Source: Crotalaria pallida
Lineage: Eukaryota > Streptophyta > Magnoliopsida > Fabales > Fabaceae
Direction of reading: 5' to 3'
Assembly: GCA_037953625.1 (NCBI GenBank)
Contig: CM075652.1
Coordinates: 59,947,501 to 60,011,500, forward strand
Length of the DNA stretch: 64,000 bases
Below are positions 1 to 11,393 of the stretch, piece by piece. Each line of letters opens with the position of its first letter. The first letter of the stretch is position 1. The notes beneath the pieces are model-generated. The model was not told the origin of the DNA and made no database searches. It saw only the letters and a list, made by a program, of their open reading frames with translations. A program made the position numbers and the translations under genes.

Positions 1-183
1 GCTGTTGTTTATCATATATGGTTGGAGAGGAATCGTCGAACTTTCAAGCATGTGTCCATGCGACCTGATCAAGTTTTTGTTCTCCTACGGAAAGAATTAG
101 CTCTTAGACTTTCTTTATATTTTACTGATTTTAGAACTTGGATGAATAGGACCCTAATTGACCGTATTGATCTTGAGTTGTAA
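1..183 (+). CDS. C-terminal end of a LINE (L1-type) reverse transcriptase, partial at window edge
   Basis: Sixty codons are open from base 1 to the TAA at 181-183. The reading contains YHIWLERNRRTF, which resembles the Y-H-I-W-x-E-R-N pattern in the zinc-finger tail after the RT domain of plant L1-type LINEs. It ends ...LIDRIDLEL, a usual length and style for that tail. The catalytic RT and endonuclease domains would lie before the window. No poly(A) tail or target-site duplication could be placed downstream, so the 3' boundary is not defined. The family call rests on a short motif and is moderate. Confidence 0.55.
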   Translation, partial: AVVYHIWLERNRRTFKHVSMRPDQVFVLLRKELALRLSLYFTDFRTWMNRTLIDRIDLEL

Positions 184-312
184 TTTTTGTTTTCCTTTTG
201 TTGCTCTAGGTGCTGTTATCAACCCTAAATAGTAGGTGGGGTAACTCGCTCCTAGTTTGTAAGAGACTTTTTGGTGTTCGTTTGGTAATGAATTTTTTCG
301 TTTACCTAAAAA

Positions 313-522
313 AGTCCCACATCGTTTTTTTTGTGAAGCATGGCAAGTCCCACATCGTTTGGTATTGCCTTGCATATTGCCTTGTGTTGGTTCTTGTTGT
401 GATGCTTATGAAGTCCCACATTGTCTATTAGAAAGTAAAAGCTTGTGTATTTCCTTATAAAACTGAACACTTACACAATTTTTATGACAAAGCTTGGACT
501 TGGGAATGCAAGTCCCACATCC
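313..522 (+). promoter_or_regulatory. Four snRNA-type upstream sequence elements (USE-like), one followed by a TATA box
   Basis: AGTCCCACATCG occurs at 313-324 and 346-357, AGTCCCACATTG at 412-423 and AGTCCCACATCC at 511-522. The plant snRNA USE is RTCCCACATCG. The third copy is followed after 32 nt by TATAAA (456-461), close to the USE-TATA spacing of Pol II-type plant snRNA genes. The starts lie 33, 66 and 99 bp apart, exact multiples of 33. No U1, U2 or U6 sequence follows. This may be a repeat carrying captured snRNA promoter parts, or coincidence. Confidence 0.4.
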
Positions 523-679
523 TTTATTCATGGAGCACAACATGTTCTTTAAGCTATTAAATGTTGCTTTGTGAAGTCATGTTGTGTTGAACCATAAGAT
601 CACCAATTTTTTTGGTTCTCATTGGTTTTGCCTGGACCATTACTGGTTCATTGGTTTATATTTCGTTTATAGTATTATT

Positions 680-946
680 GTTAAATAGGCCAAAGTTTAT
701 TGTTAATCAGGCCAAAGTTTTAGCCTATTTAATATTAGGCTTATTGGCTTATTAAAAAATTTCAGAGTATATAGGCTTTCTAATAGGCTTATAGGCCAGG
801 CCAGGCTTTTGTACAGGCTCAGGCTTGAAAAATTTATTTAAATAGGCTAACAAGCCAGGCCAGGCCCGAATAATAGGCCAAGCCTGGTTAAGGCCAAGCC
901 TGGTTAAGGCCAAAGCCTGGCCTGGCCTGGCCTATTTCCACCCCTA
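680..946. mobile_element. Right end of a hAT-like DNA transposon with GGCC-rich subterminal repeats
   Basis: The stretch is dense in AGGCC, GCCTGG and TAGGCT words in both orientations and ends ...CCTATTTCCACCCCTA at 946. The reverse complement TAGGGGTGG is a typical plant hAT-type terminus. The next 8 bases, GCCCCGAT (947-954), would be the right TSD. I found neither a left terminus nor a second GCCCCGAT upstream, so the copy is truncated or starts before the window. Confidence 0.5.
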
Positions 947-2207
947 GCCCCGATGGAACATGAACTAAATTGTAAAATGACTATTACAGAAATAATGTCC
1001 TTATGAATTGAAAATAAATGTGATGATGAAAGTGAAAATGAAATTAATATTCAAGGAAACGATAATGTTGTGCATTCACATGAGGTGATATGGATGGTAA
1101 GATAGGATGATAGGAAAGGCACAGATGGTTCTAAGAACCGGATTGTCAATGTACAGAGGTTAGGTCTGACGGTGAATCGTCAAGTGACCCCTGGGGATTA
1201 TTACGGGTAAAACGGTCCTAAGATGGGGGAGTTCTAAAGACTTTTCCCGAGATAGTTTTGCTTAACTGTAATATATCCTATCAACCTCTAGGGACATATC
1301 TTGACTGCGGAGGACGGTCCTTTAGCGTGGTCCGGCCCTGGTTTTGAGTATTCAGGGTACGCATAGATGAGTTGCGTGTATCAACCTTCGTTTGGATGAA
1401 AGGCGTTTACTCCCAGTTGTTATCCCAGTCTAGTGATTAGATTATGATTTTGGACGAAGGGTTGTGAAGATATTGATATTGGATCCAAGAGATGGAGAAT
1501 TATAACATTATTCATGCATCATGCCATTAATAATCAGATAATGGTTTGTGAATAATGGTGTGCAACTGATTATGCATTATTACCTCCTATCTGATTACTT
1601 GTGTTTGATTATTTTTAGTTTTGTATTGTACGTGCTTCGGCTATGACTTACTCCCTGCCCGTTTGGTATGTAGGCAATGTCTCAAAACTCAATCCACATG
1701 GAGATGAGGCTACTCCCTAACTGGGAGTGGACTGGGTGGGAGGACGCATCATGCTGGAGGGGGAGGTGGAAGTTGTCATCTATCACCTGAACCCACGCCC
1801 TCAGCTGTGTTCTGTCAGAGGATGGATCCCCGTTGTGTGCATCCTACACCTCCCACTTAGTGGAAGAGGGTAGATGATGATGTACTTTTCTTTTATGAGT
1901 TTCGAACCGTATGCTCTGGATCGTTATATCTTTTTGATGTAACATAATGTAATATATTATAATGGCCTAGAGTCTAGTCTAATCTAATCCTAAGTTATGT
2001 TAGTTTCACTTGTGAAACTTGCTGCTAATGATGATGATGTAATGTAACCTCTCTTTTAATTTGGTAATGTATGATGATGTACATTATTCTATGAGGTGTT
2101 TTATGTTTTAATTTCCGCATTGAGTAGAGTTGTAAAGGCTTAACTTATAATTCAATCAATTGAAAAAAACTGGTCTGTATTTTTGGAATATAAGTTGGGT
2201 CGTTACA
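947..2207 (+). mobile_element. Probable decayed Ty3/gypsy LTR fragment
   Basis: No coding frame is visible. The segment ends TTGGGTCGTTACA at 2207, like the GGGNNGTTACA ends of the long LTRs elsewhere in the window. Its middle carries GC-richer phrases, such as GAGGACGCATCATGC near 1740, resembling LTR leader sequence. The left boundary is unknown. This is inference from style and terminus only. Confidence 0.35.
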
Positions 2208-2208
2208 G

Positions 2209-2340
2209 AATCCGTCATAGGGCAAATAACAAATCAGAGATAAGTTTGAGGGCATAAATATTGCAAAAATTGGCCGGAATTCGTCAAAAGGGCAAATAGC
2301 AAACCAGAAATAAGTTTGAGGGCATAAACATTGAAAAAAA
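2209..2340. repeat. Two tandem copies of a ~69-70-bp unit
   Basis: GGGCAAATAACAAATCAG at 2220 and GGGCAAATAGCAAACCAG at 2290 head two units that both continue with TAAGTTTGAGGGCATAAA. The copies differ by a few substitutions. The next 70 bp, ending near 2400, resemble the edge of an unidentified dispersed repeat. Confidence 0.6.
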
Positions 2341-2407
2341 AGAATAAGGGTATCTGAGAAAAGTACCCCAAACTTCAGGGACTTGTGACATAATTAAGCC
2401 TTTTTTT

Positions 2408-3190
2408 TATATGTTACTACTTGCATATGACTAAAATATATATGCATATACATGTTCTAATGTTGATCATTTGTGTCGTTGACTTTATCATAGATGATTC
2501 TATATGATTACTCTTATATGCTAGTATATTTTTGGGTATGATGGCTTAATGTTAAAGTGATAACAAATATTCAAACGAAGGAATGAAAGGAAAATTTTAT
2601 AAGGTAGATGTGTTTAGTTTTGATATCGCCTAATACCGATGTTGTATTATTTCATTTTTATATTTGAATTAAAAAGTTGCAATGCCAATACTCTCCTTGG
2701 TCTGTAATATTAAAAAAAAAACAAGAACATATCTATCTTGGTGTCAAATATAAGAAAAAATTAACTAACTTTCTATTCCCAATACAATAATTCCTAAGAT
2801 ATTCAAATACAAAATTTGTCTCAATTAATTTTTACTTCATTCCCAAGGACACTTTCTTAAAGTAGCTATACTTTTAATGCATTTGAGCAAAATAAATGTA
2901 GCCAACTAACTTCCTTAATAAGTGGTAAGTTAATTTTTTTTTCTGATAATAAAGACCTGAGGGAGTATATTCAGAGTTTTGTAATTTAATATTTGAAAAG
3001 TAAGTATCTTATTTTCACTCGATCAAATTTCGAAAGAAGGTTTCATTCTTATATGCACTTTTGTGATTTCCTCATTTAACTCTTTTCAAGGTGAACATTT
3101 TTTTATCAAACTTTTGTCAATACTTTGATACCAAGTTGGTCAACAACTATGTTTTGGAAGAATAAGTAGACTTATTTTGGTGAGTAATGC
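2408..3190. other. AT-rich non-coding stretch
   Basis: I see no long ORF, RNA gene or recognisable element here. There are homopolymer runs and many in-frame stops on both strands. Confidence 0.5.
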
Positions 3191-3269
3191 CAGCTCCATC
3201 CCAATCATAGAGGTAGCAGTTTTGCCTTGAACAATCTCAAGCTATATAACTTGACATTTGCCTTGAGTT

Positions 3270-3600
3270 AAAGGTGCCCCAGGCACAATACTCATCTAGC
3301 CTCATTTAGGTTCCCTTTCATCGTTCCCGAGTTGCTCGAGGGAGCGACATCCTTCTCTAGTCTGTAGAGAAGTCCTTACCATGGCTTGCCAGTCGTAACC
3401 CGACCATTGCAGCATAGTCCTGCCTAGAGAATTCCTCACTGGCTTCTTAACCGTCTTTGCCCTCCCCTATCATAATCCATGTTTGAGTACCTACAGGTAC
3501 CCAAGGTATCTTTCCTCTCTACTACTTCGCACTCAACTTGCAGTATTAGGAAAGTCTTTTAAATTATATGATGCAACGCTAGTCGACCCTTCTAAGTGAA
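3270..3600 (-). mobile_element. Diverged fragment of the long-LTR gypsy group
   Basis: Read on the plus strand it follows the order seen at 12020-12360: a GGGCGACA-like box, CCTAGA, TCCTCCCCTA, a 'GTACC...GTATC' step, CTCTACTACTTCG, then AAAGTCTTTTAA. The match is diverged, but several separate words agree in order and spacing. It is probably a remnant LTR piece in the same orientation as the minus-strand element at 10573-25362. The boundaries are approximate. Confidence 0.5.
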
Positions 3601-3620
3601 GTATTTTTCCGCCATAGTTT

Positions 3621-3773
3621 CTACATATTTTTCAAAATTTAATAACTTAACTTTTGATAGTGAGTGAAGAGGAATCATGTTACAAAGTAATTGATTAACC
3701 GACATAATTCCTACAACTTTTTCAAAAGTTAATGGCTTAACTTTTGATAGTGAGTAAAGAGGAATCATGTTAA
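3621..3773. repeat. Direct duplication with 90-bp period
   Basis: CTACAT...TTAACTTTTGATAGTGAGTGAAGAGGAATCATGTTA (from 3621) recurs from 3711 with only a few changes. The two copies are adjacent. No coding potential is seen. Confidence 0.7.
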
Positions 3774-3815
3774 AACTTTATTAGTACTTCAAGTCCTGAC
3801 ATGGGACGCCACAAG

Positions 3816-3866
3816 AGAATATATATACACACACATATGTCCTGACATGTGTGTATATATATATTC
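3816..3866. repeat. AT/CA-rich inverted repeat (hairpin)
   Basis: The left arm GAATATATATACACACACAT pairs with the right arm ATGTGTGTATATATATATTC around a short TGTCCTGAC centre. It is probably a simple-sequence palindrome. Pure (AT)n and (TA)n runs follow near 4190-4205 and 4268-4290. Confidence 0.6.
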
Positions 3867-3867
3867 T

Positions 3868-4360
3868 TTGTTTTTTGAATATAGCATAAACTGGATTTTT
3901 CAAGACTGATGTTTCATAATTATTACATTGCAAGACTTAATAAAAAGACGATAATGTTCAACCTAGGTAGTATTGAGCAATAGATTATGTATATTACAAA
4001 TAGTGCAAGGAATCTATCGATATCTCCGAATATGAATTGTTAGTTTGCATTAAAATATATATTATCTTTCAAAACTACTCAACTTCCTTGAGGGCATTTT
4101 TGTTTACCAAAAACCGGTACACTAAGCTAAAGTGTTCCAACTAAAAAAACCCTTTACGTATGTTAGCAAACCCCTATATATGTACATGTATATATATATA
4201 TATATTAGTACAATAAATAATAAATAGATCAAAGCTTAGACAACATCATATCAAAGCTAAGGCAATATTATATATATATATATATATATAGATCGAAGGT
4301 GTGATTGTTGTTATTGTTATGAGCAAAAATTATGATCATAATTTAAGCATACAACATCTA
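3868..4360. other. AT-rich intergenic DNA with (AT)n microsatellites
   Basis: No gene is seen. Two TA dinucleotide tracts occur near 4190-4206 and 4268-4290. The phrase AAAGCTAAGGCAA (near 4250) recurs near 47330 and 56395, marking older copies of a local repeat. Confidence 0.5.
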
Positions 4361-4364
4361 CGGG

Positions 4365-4600
4365 ATCTCTACTATTGCGAAAATGTCACTACTAGAAGAA
4401 GAGTATAACGATGATGACATAAGAATTTTACATAGTTTTATCAATGAAGTAAACGTAGGATCCACTTCAAAAAAGGTAAATATAAATCAAATTACATTTT
4501 CCTTGTTGAATTTGATGCTATGTAATATTCTTATGTCATCATCACCATCCTTTTCTTATAGCATTGACATTCTCTTAACAATAGAGATCAAAGAGAGAGA
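4365..4600. repeat. Fold-back repeat, copy 1
   Basis: The left arm (about 4365-4485) reads on the plus strand MSLLEEEYNDDDIRIL...NEVN. The right arm (about 4490-4600) is an inverted version, reading on the minus strand a similar ...DDDIRILHS. A (GA)n run lies at the right edge (4592-4612). Related copies lie at 4690-4961 and 56110-56350. This looks like a MITE-like or hairpin repeat rather than a gene, because other copies contain stops. Confidence 0.5.
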
Positions 4601-4689
4601 GAGAGAGAGAGATTTTGTTTTGTTGGATTTTATTGTTGAATCTTTCTTTTTTTATAGGCAAAAATTATGATCATATTTTAACATACAAC

Positions 4690-4961
4690 ATCTATGTGAT
4701 CTCTATTATTGAGAAAATGTCAATACTAGAGGATATTAATAATAATAATAATAATATAAGAATATCACCCAGTTTTTTCAATTAAGTAAATGAAGCATCG
4801 AATTTAAAATGGTAAATATTAATGAACTTATATTTACTATTTTGAATTTGATACTTCATTGATTTCATTGAGGATACCACGTAAGATTCTTATGTTGCCA
4901 TCATCATCATTGTCACCTTTGTCGTAATCATCATCATATAGCATTGACATTTTGTTAAAAA
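4690..4961. repeat. Fold-back repeat, copy 2
   Basis: The left arm begins GAGAAAATGTCAATACTAGAGG (near 4712) and includes an (AAT)n run. The right arm is its inverse, ending ...AGCATTGACATTTTGTTA, and reads on the minus strand MSMLYDDDYDKGDND...NIRIL. The centre has GTAAATATTA facing TTATATTTAC. The outer gypsy LTR starts directly after it at 4967. Confidence 0.55.
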
Positions 4962-4966
4962 GATAG

Positions 4967-5490
4967 TGTGGTGGACCGACCCTCGGTCCTATCCTTACAA
5001 TATTCGGCCGACCAGATAGATCTATCTGCCAGGTCACGCCTAATCTAGGCCGAGCGCTTGTCCTAGGACCCACCCTAGCGACCTTGGACCGACCACGTGG
5101 GCCTCGCCCCTTAAGAGTCCGAGCTAGGGGCGCGTGAGCCTAACTCGCCACAGGGATAAAAAGATCTCCCCATACAGGATAAGGATGAATGACTCATCCC
5201 TTATCCTAAAGGGGACACGTTAGCTGCCTTGCTGGACCTCCGTACAGGCCCATAAGGTACAATGCCACCCCTATAAATAGCTGTCTCCAGCAAGGGGCTC
5301 AGGTATGTTCTCTCACTCCCTAATCGCACATTTGCACACACCAGTGATTAGGGAAACCCTAGTTGTCCCAAATGGGCATCTAGTATACCAACGAGATCAC
5401 ATAGTAAAATCAAACCTTCCTCTAGCTCTTAGATCTTTCCATATCCTTGAGCTAGGGGTATACCCTGAACATTGTGTCTTGGACACAACA
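4967..5490 (+). repeat. 5' LTR of the Tat-like gypsy element
   Basis: It starts TGTGGTGGACCGACCC and ends GGACACAACA, immediately before the PBS. It matches 46373-46893 with about 2% divergence by eye. The TATA box lies at 5272-5279. Confidence 0.92.
5272..5279 (+). promoter_or_regulatory. LTR TATA box
   Basis: TATAAATA in CCCCTATAAATAGC, about 305 bp into the LTR. The same box is at 46675-46682 in the 3' LTR. Transcription would be expected to start about 30 bp downstream. Confidence 0.7.
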
Positions 5491-5508
5491 TTGGCGCCAT
5501 CTGTGGGG
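5491..5508 (+). promoter_or_regulatory. Primer-binding site of the Tat-like gypsy
   Basis: TTGGCGCCATCTGTGGGG follows the LTR directly. The TGGCGCC start, complementary to a tRNA CCA end, is characteristic of plant Tat-type gypsy elements. I did not identify the priming tRNA. Confidence 0.7.
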
Positions 5509-5535
5509 ATCGATAAACTATCATTCCCACCCAAA

Positions 5536-7078
5536 ATGGCAAACACACGTGGAAACACTGGAAACAACTCTCGTGGTGCAAACCACCAGGCCGGAAGAAA
5601 CCGCCAGAGATTAGTAGAAGGTAGTGCTGACAACGGAAGAGATCTTGAAGGAAGAAACCCTCCCCACCACAGCATACCATCAGTGAGACTGGAAATCCCA
5701 GCCCGCAGCCACCACTCTATACCAGCCCGAACTCACAGTGGTCCCTACACTGTTCATTCCAGACAAGCAAATCCCAATACCCCCCAGTCGCGTACAGAAC
5801 CACGGATCCGGACGATCCATTGATGCTCGTGTTTGTAGTGAAGAAAGAGGACACTCCCAGGGCCGAAGAGAGACCCAACTTGAAGAAATAATTAAACAAC
5901 AAGCTCAAATGTTGGAGAAACAAGGGAAGGCTATAGCCGACCTTCAGCAGATCCACATGCATGCGGTCGCTGCACGGGCAATGGAAACAGCCCCAGCAAC
6001 CGTACCAGTCCATGATCTACAAGGTCCTATTACCCTACCCCCTCCACCTCCCACAAACCCAGCCTTAGCAGCTACTTATGAAACAGAAAATAGTACTCAC
6101 CCAGGCCACCCCTTTACCCCACGTATCATGGCCTACGAGACACCCTCTGCTTTCCTCGGCCCCACTAGTGTTGCAAAGTATAACGGGTTAACCGACCCCT
6201 TGGAACACATCTTATCCTTTGAGGGTGCCATGAACTTTTATGATGGAGGAGATCTAATGAAGCGCCGAGCCTTTTCAATGACTCTCCAACCACCCGTGTT
6301 GAGGTGGTACTCGGCCCTGCCCAGAAATTCCATTAACTCTTGGGCAGAGATGAAAAGGGTTTTCCTTAACAGGTATACTGCTAGCTACGTGCAACCAAAA
6401 TCCGACCACGCATTATCAGGAGTTATGCAGCTCCCATAAGAACCATTGAGAGAGTATCTCTCTCGATTTCACTCAGAGGCAGGATCTGTTCCGAATCTTG
6501 AACCGAGCTTCGCAGTTTTTCTTTTTACCCAGGGACTTCGGAACGGAGACTTCAGAAACTCGCTAGTAGGAAAACTACCGAGGGACATGGCGGAATTGAG
6601 ACACCGCTCCACCAAATTTATCAATTTGGAGGAATTCAGCAAGTGGCAGAAACAGAGGGAAAGAGGTGAAAAAGAGGAGCCTTCCTCTCAAGGAAGACCA
6701 AGGAGAGATGACAGAAGAGATGATAGGAGAGACGATCGGGGGAGAGGACCCAGGGGGGACAGGATATTTATCATCCCTAGGTCCAAGTTTGACGAATACA
6801 CCCCCCTCACTGTCCCAAAAAGTCATATCCTGCAGGAAACTATGCAGACCGACCTTCGAATGATCGAGAGACCTCCTCCCTTAAAAAGAAGCCAGCGCCA
6901 AGATCGTTCTAAGTTTTGCTCGTATCATGGGGGATACGGGCATACTACAGATGAGTGCACCTGGTTAAGAGATGTCATTGAGCAACTGATAAGAGATGGG
7001 AAGTTACAACAGTATGTCAGGGAGGCACTCAATCGGCATGCTCGAAGAAGGACGCCCTCCCCGGAAAGAAATGTTTGA
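5536..7078 (+). pseudogene. gag: gag of the Tat-like gypsy, frameshifted and with a stop
   Basis: Encodes the capsid/nucleocapsid polyprotein. The likely start is ATG 5536 (MANTRGN...). That frame ends at 5821, but the continuation is in the next frame from about 5815, so there is a frameshift. A retrotransposon-gag capsid core is visible around 6150-6480 (NFYDGGDLMKRRAF, LRWYSALP, INSWAEMKRVFLNRY). A TAA at 6437-6439 breaks this frame, probably from CAA. The frame then continues through an Arg/Asp-rich linker (REDR/RDDR repeats near 6700-6760) to a zinc knuckle-like CSYHGGYGHTTDEC near 6920-6960. TGA at 7076-7078, probably from CGA, ends the readable gag. Downstream protease is in the same frame. 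Confidence 0.85.
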
Positions 7079-7780
7079 CCCCCAACTAGACAAACCGATC
7101 ACCACCCCAATCAGCAACAACCATCTAATCAACAGAGAATAGCCATGGTGGAAATAGCTACAGATCAATCCCCGCAAAACCTCAGAATCAACACCATTGC
7201 TGGAGGTTTTGCGGGAGGAGGCGAAAACAGATCTGACAGGAAAAAATACATCAATCAAGTACTTGCTGTCCGGGACCATCCGATCCGCAAGAGAACCTCA
7301 AAAAGTGTTCCAATCTGTTTCTCTGATGAGGATCTAGAAGGAATCATTCCTGGTCACAACGACACAATGGTCATAACTGCTTTGGTAGGCAACTATGAGG
7401 TCGCAAGAATATTTGTCGACCAAGGCAGTTCTGCTGACATCATGTTTTTGAATCTTTTTGAGGCATTGAAGTTAAAAACCTCAAATTTGACCCCTTTTGA
7501 GGGGAAACTGATCAGTTTCACAGGGGATACGGTTGTCCCCAAAGGACATATTCAACTCCCGGTAACACTCGGATACCATCCCTCTGCGAGAACTGAAATC
7601 ATCAAGTTTTTGGTTGTTGACTGCCCGTCGGCATATAATGCCATCCTCGGGAGAACATGTTTGCAGGCCTTTGGCGCGGTTGTTTCAACTGTCCATTTGA
7701 CCATGAAATTCGAGGGCTCTGATGGAAGTGTTGTCTCAATCAGAGCCGAACAGGAAAAAGCCAGACTATGCTATAACGCT
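7079..7780 (+). pseudogene. pol: Aspartic protease region of the gypsy pol, interrupted by an LTR insertion
   Basis: The frame is the same as gag after the TGA. The region IFVDQGSSADIMF (near 7410-7450) occupies the place of the retroviral protease D-[TS]-G box, with DQG here. YNAILGR near 7635 is the conserved second protease motif of this lineage. The ORF is cut after codon GCT (7778-7780) by the long LTR at 7781. The 5-bp target ACGCT is repeated at 28755-28759, and the same frame resumes there, so the break is purely the insertion. Confidence 0.85.
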
Positions 7781-8054
7781 TGTAACACCCCGCATATTCC
7801 TCATATTAATTTAAAATACTGAAGAGATTTATTTTTGAGAAAAGTGTTTTTGAAAGAGTATTTTCTTAAATGAATTTCTTATTTCATAATTTCAAAGTGA
7901 TGAAGAATTTTTAAAGGAATGGTTTTCATAAAATAATATTAAGAGTTAGATATTGAGTTTTGGAATGTTTATGTATTTAAAATTTTTATGCTTCAAATAA
8001 ATTGTGATTTTTATATATGAGTCATTTTAGGAGAAAAAGATTTATTTTCTATGC

Positions 8055-8200
8055 ATGTGTGTGTATGTATGCACGGTTTTGGTATGTATGTGTATGCTTT
8101 GGATTATATGGGAATTGAGTTATTGGAAGAATATGATAATGCATGTATATGTGTATGTATGCTACGTGTATGTGTGTGTATGTATGCATGCTAGGACTTC
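8055..8200. repeat. TGTA/TGTG simple-sequence-rich stretch in U3 of the solo LTR
   Basis: ATGTATGTGTGTATG words recur several times. The apparent 60-aa ORF here is low complexity and is not called. Confidence 0.5.
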
Positions 8201-8440
8201 ATTTTATTTTAAGATAAGAGGCTTATGGGTAGATTAAAACCAAAAGAAAAATTAATGGGTAGAAAAACTTAATTAGTGGAAACAAAATATGCATGAAATG
8301 ACCCAAAGCCTAAAATCACTCCTCTTTGTCCCCTTTGATAAACACCACCCATGCAACAAATTGGATTGCCAAAATCACCCCTCCTTAACACACATTAACC
8401 AAAACCAAACCAAGGGCAAAAGAGGGACTTCACGGTTTGC

Positions 8441-8448
8441 CTATAAAT
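8441..8448 (+). promoter_or_regulatory. TATA box of the long solo LTR
   Basis: TATAAATA in TTTGCCTATAAATACTTG, about 660 bp into the LTR. A start near 8475 would leave R plus U5 more than 5 kb long. Confidence 0.6.
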
Positions 8449-10967
8449 ACTTGTGGCCTTAGTTCATTTTCACACAACTCATTTCATTCCCTTCATTTTT
8501 CATTTCCAAACACACACTTAGTTGAGAGCAAAATTAAGCTCTCAACATTAGAGAGAAAAGAGAAAGAGGGCCGTGAGTGAGAAGAAGAAAGAGGGAGAAG
8601 ATCTAGCCAAAAACCCAAGCCTTTCCTTGAAGATCCAAGACCTTAGAAGCTAGAAGATCAACCCTTTCTTTGGTGGGTAGTTCGAAATTCATGAAGGAGT
8701 TGTAATAGCTTAGCTTTCTTTGATCTTGTGAATTTTTCTTCTTTTCTTTCTTTGCATGTTAATTTTCAAAGCTTAAATGATGAGTACAAGTGTGTTTGTG
8801 CTTGATCATGGAGTTTTTAAAGCTAAAAGGAACTTGTAAATTTCTAAACAATGGACTTTATGATTCGGCTAAAAGTTTTTCATAAGGGATCTTAAAGTTT
8901 TTCAAACTAAATCTTCTAGATCTAAAAGTTGTTGAGATTTTTTTAAAGTTTAAAGTAAACCTCTTTACATGTTAAAATTTTCTTTCTTAAATCGTGAACC
9001 ATGATGCTTTTGAGAGAAGATTTGATGAATAAATTCATGATCTAAACTTTCTTAATAATAAAGTCAAGATCTTTAGTGTTGCATGTTAGTTTGATGATGA
9101 TTTTGGTTGATTTGAGTACATGCATGTGTTGCTTATACCTTGATCTTGAATTTTTTAAGAGTAAATGAACTTACAAAACACTAGATCATAAACTATGCAA
9201 TTCGGCCATGACAAAAAGTTTAGGTCTTGATGCTTTTTAACTTAACCCAAGTAATTGCATGTTAACTTTATGTTTAGAAACCTTGATTTGAGTTGTTGAA
9301 ATGTTTGATTTTTGATTTGATCTTGGTGGAGCTTTGATTTTTGGTTTTGATCTTTAAAAAGCTTTAATCTTTGCCTTGATCTTTGAAAAGTTTTGACCTT
9401 GAGTCATATATGTGGTTTTCAAACAAAAAGCTTTGACCTTGAACCTTGCATGTAATCTTTGAACAAAAAGATTTGATCTTTCTTCCATGCATGTCACGGT
9501 TTTGGTCTTTTTCTACTCAAAGTGATTTTGATCTTTGATATGTACTATGGTGATTGATTTTATGACTTGATCTACAATATTTAAGAACATGCATGTTAAT
9601 TTCTATTTGATTCAAGGATTTCTAAAGTGCATGTAAGAAAATTTAAATGAAAACTTGGTTTGTGTAGTGATAATGATTCGGTTTTATGTTTGAAAAAGGA
9701 AATGATATTTTTAGAATTTTTTGTGAGAAAGTGCAAGATTTAAACGCATGAATCTTTAGCTTTGCATGTTGAAAAATGAACCCTAGAACCTTGTTTTGTC
9801 ATAATGAAATTCGGCCTATACATAGGAATTAGACTAGGCTTCTTTTTCATGAAGTGACTTGGAGTAATGAGTATGTTTTGTAGGTTAAGGCTAAGTTAAA
9901 TCATTTGAAAAATGTGTTGTGATTATCTATTTTTTATTCGGTTTTGATTAGAAAAGATAAAGGGAATAGATTAATTCTACCTTGCATGTTAATTTAAAAA
10001 AAAAATAATATAGGACTTTGATGTGATTTTTGATTTAAATCATGCTAAGAAAATAAATCAAAGTATGATAATCTTTCCAAGTAAGCTCACGGTTTTTAAA
10101 TATAAAAGGAAGAAATAATTTCTTTATCTTGTGTTTTGATGATGAACATGCTTTATGTGAAGAATGTTGTGTTTGATTGGAAATGTTAAATTGTTTTCTT
10201 AAATCCTATTCGGTTTAGGATAATAAGAGTATCTAAGTTGGTTTAATTAATTGAAAATGAAATTTTGTTTGAACACTTGAAATAAATTATCATGATTTTA
10301 AAGTGGATGTTTGAATTAGTAATCTTTGATTTATTTCTTAAAGCAAATCGGTATCCTTTAACAAAGTAGGTAAACATGAAAATGATAATGAAAAGGTTTA
10401 AGAAAATAATTAAGTGAATAAGTGTTTGATTTTGAAAGAGTTTACGTGAAAATGAATGTTTTATTTAAATTTAAATTAAATGATTGGTTAATTGCTTATA
10501 TGATTTAATTCATCTATTGTTGTGGTTGTGTGCTAGTTGATGTTTGAAAAATATTGAGTGCGTAATTGGTTTTGTAACACCCCGATTTGGCAACTTGAAA
10601 CCACTCTTCCTCTTTATACAAAATGAGGTAAAGTATGGGCCAAATTTTTTTTTTACACAGTTGAGCAGCATGATTAGGAGAACTACTACATTTTCAAAAC
10701 TCTTTAATTAAAAGTAGAGTCCTCACATATCATACTAAGCTTCAAGTTCCAAACCGAAGTGTCACGTGACACCACGCCTTGCAACTCGAATCTTCTCAAC
10801 TCGATTAACATCATCCATTAACTTTTGAAATCAGAGTTAGTGGTGCCCAAAATAACTTTCATTAGAATCAGTTCGGGGATTACACCAGGATACTGCAATG
10901 GTTTAGTGGAGCAAATACAAAGAAATATAATACTTCAGAATAAGAATAGGAACTACCAACGACTCTC

Positions 10968-11393
10968 CTAAGCTGACGACGAAGAATCAGCTGGAGTTGC
11001 CTCGCTTGGATCAACGTCGATCACTTCTGCGTCTGGAAATTCCTCGTCAGGGTCCTCCTCGGGATCTTCCTCGGGCTCACTTTCTTCCATGGCCTCGAAT
11101 GCGTCATCCGACAACTCGTTCAGAGCTTCATCAAGTTCCTCAAGTTCCTCCGCCTCAGGGTCGATACGTGCTGGCAAGGGCATTGGATACCCACCATGAT
11201 AATCCGCCGGTCCACCGACTTGCAAATCCGAAAGCACAAAACGACACCTACGAGAATCGGGTGCAGTCCCTCTAAGGGTATGGTCGGGATCAAAGATACG
11301 AACTTCGGATACTCCACGCCATTCCCATCCGCGACGGTTCACTTCCCATCGACCTTCGTCTCGAATTTCAAACGTGAACTTAACGGGATCCAT
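10968..11393 (-). CDS. LTR-embedded ORF, 141 aa, unknown function (copy 1)
   Basis: I do not recognise this protein. It is an intact 141-codon frame in the sense direction of the element, near the 3' end of the LTR. The first half has a Trp-rich segment (GRWEVNRRGWEWRG) followed by IFDPDHTLRG. The last 60 residues are very acidic (EELEELDEALNELSDD, EEDPEEDPDEE) and end in SSSSA. The copy in the other LTR differs at only about four residues. A decayed relative with the same W-x-W-x-G...DP-x-H-x-L-x-G pattern lies at 49797-50087 in a different LTR family, which argues for a real gene rather than a chance frame. No signal peptide or membrane segment is apparent. Expression would need the element's own long transcript or a spliced form. 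Confidence 0.6.
   Translation of the reverse strand: MDPVKFTFEIRDEGRWEVNRRGWEWRGVSEVRIFDPDHTLRGTAPDSRRCRFVLSDLQVGGPADYHGGYPMPLPARIDPEAEELEELDEALNELSDDAFEAMEESEPEEDPEEDPDEEFPDAEVIDVDPSEATPADSSSSA

Noticed and set aside
1100..1900. GC-richer stretch considered as an rRNA or RNA gene
   Set aside because: No conserved rRNA or tRNA words. It fits better as LTR leader sequence.
4383..4670. 95-aa ORF in fold-back copy 1
   Set aside because: Related copies have stops and the second half reads through the inverted arm and a (GA)n run.
8055..8237. 60-aa Cys/Val-rich ORF
   Set aside because: TGTA/TGTG simple repeat translation.
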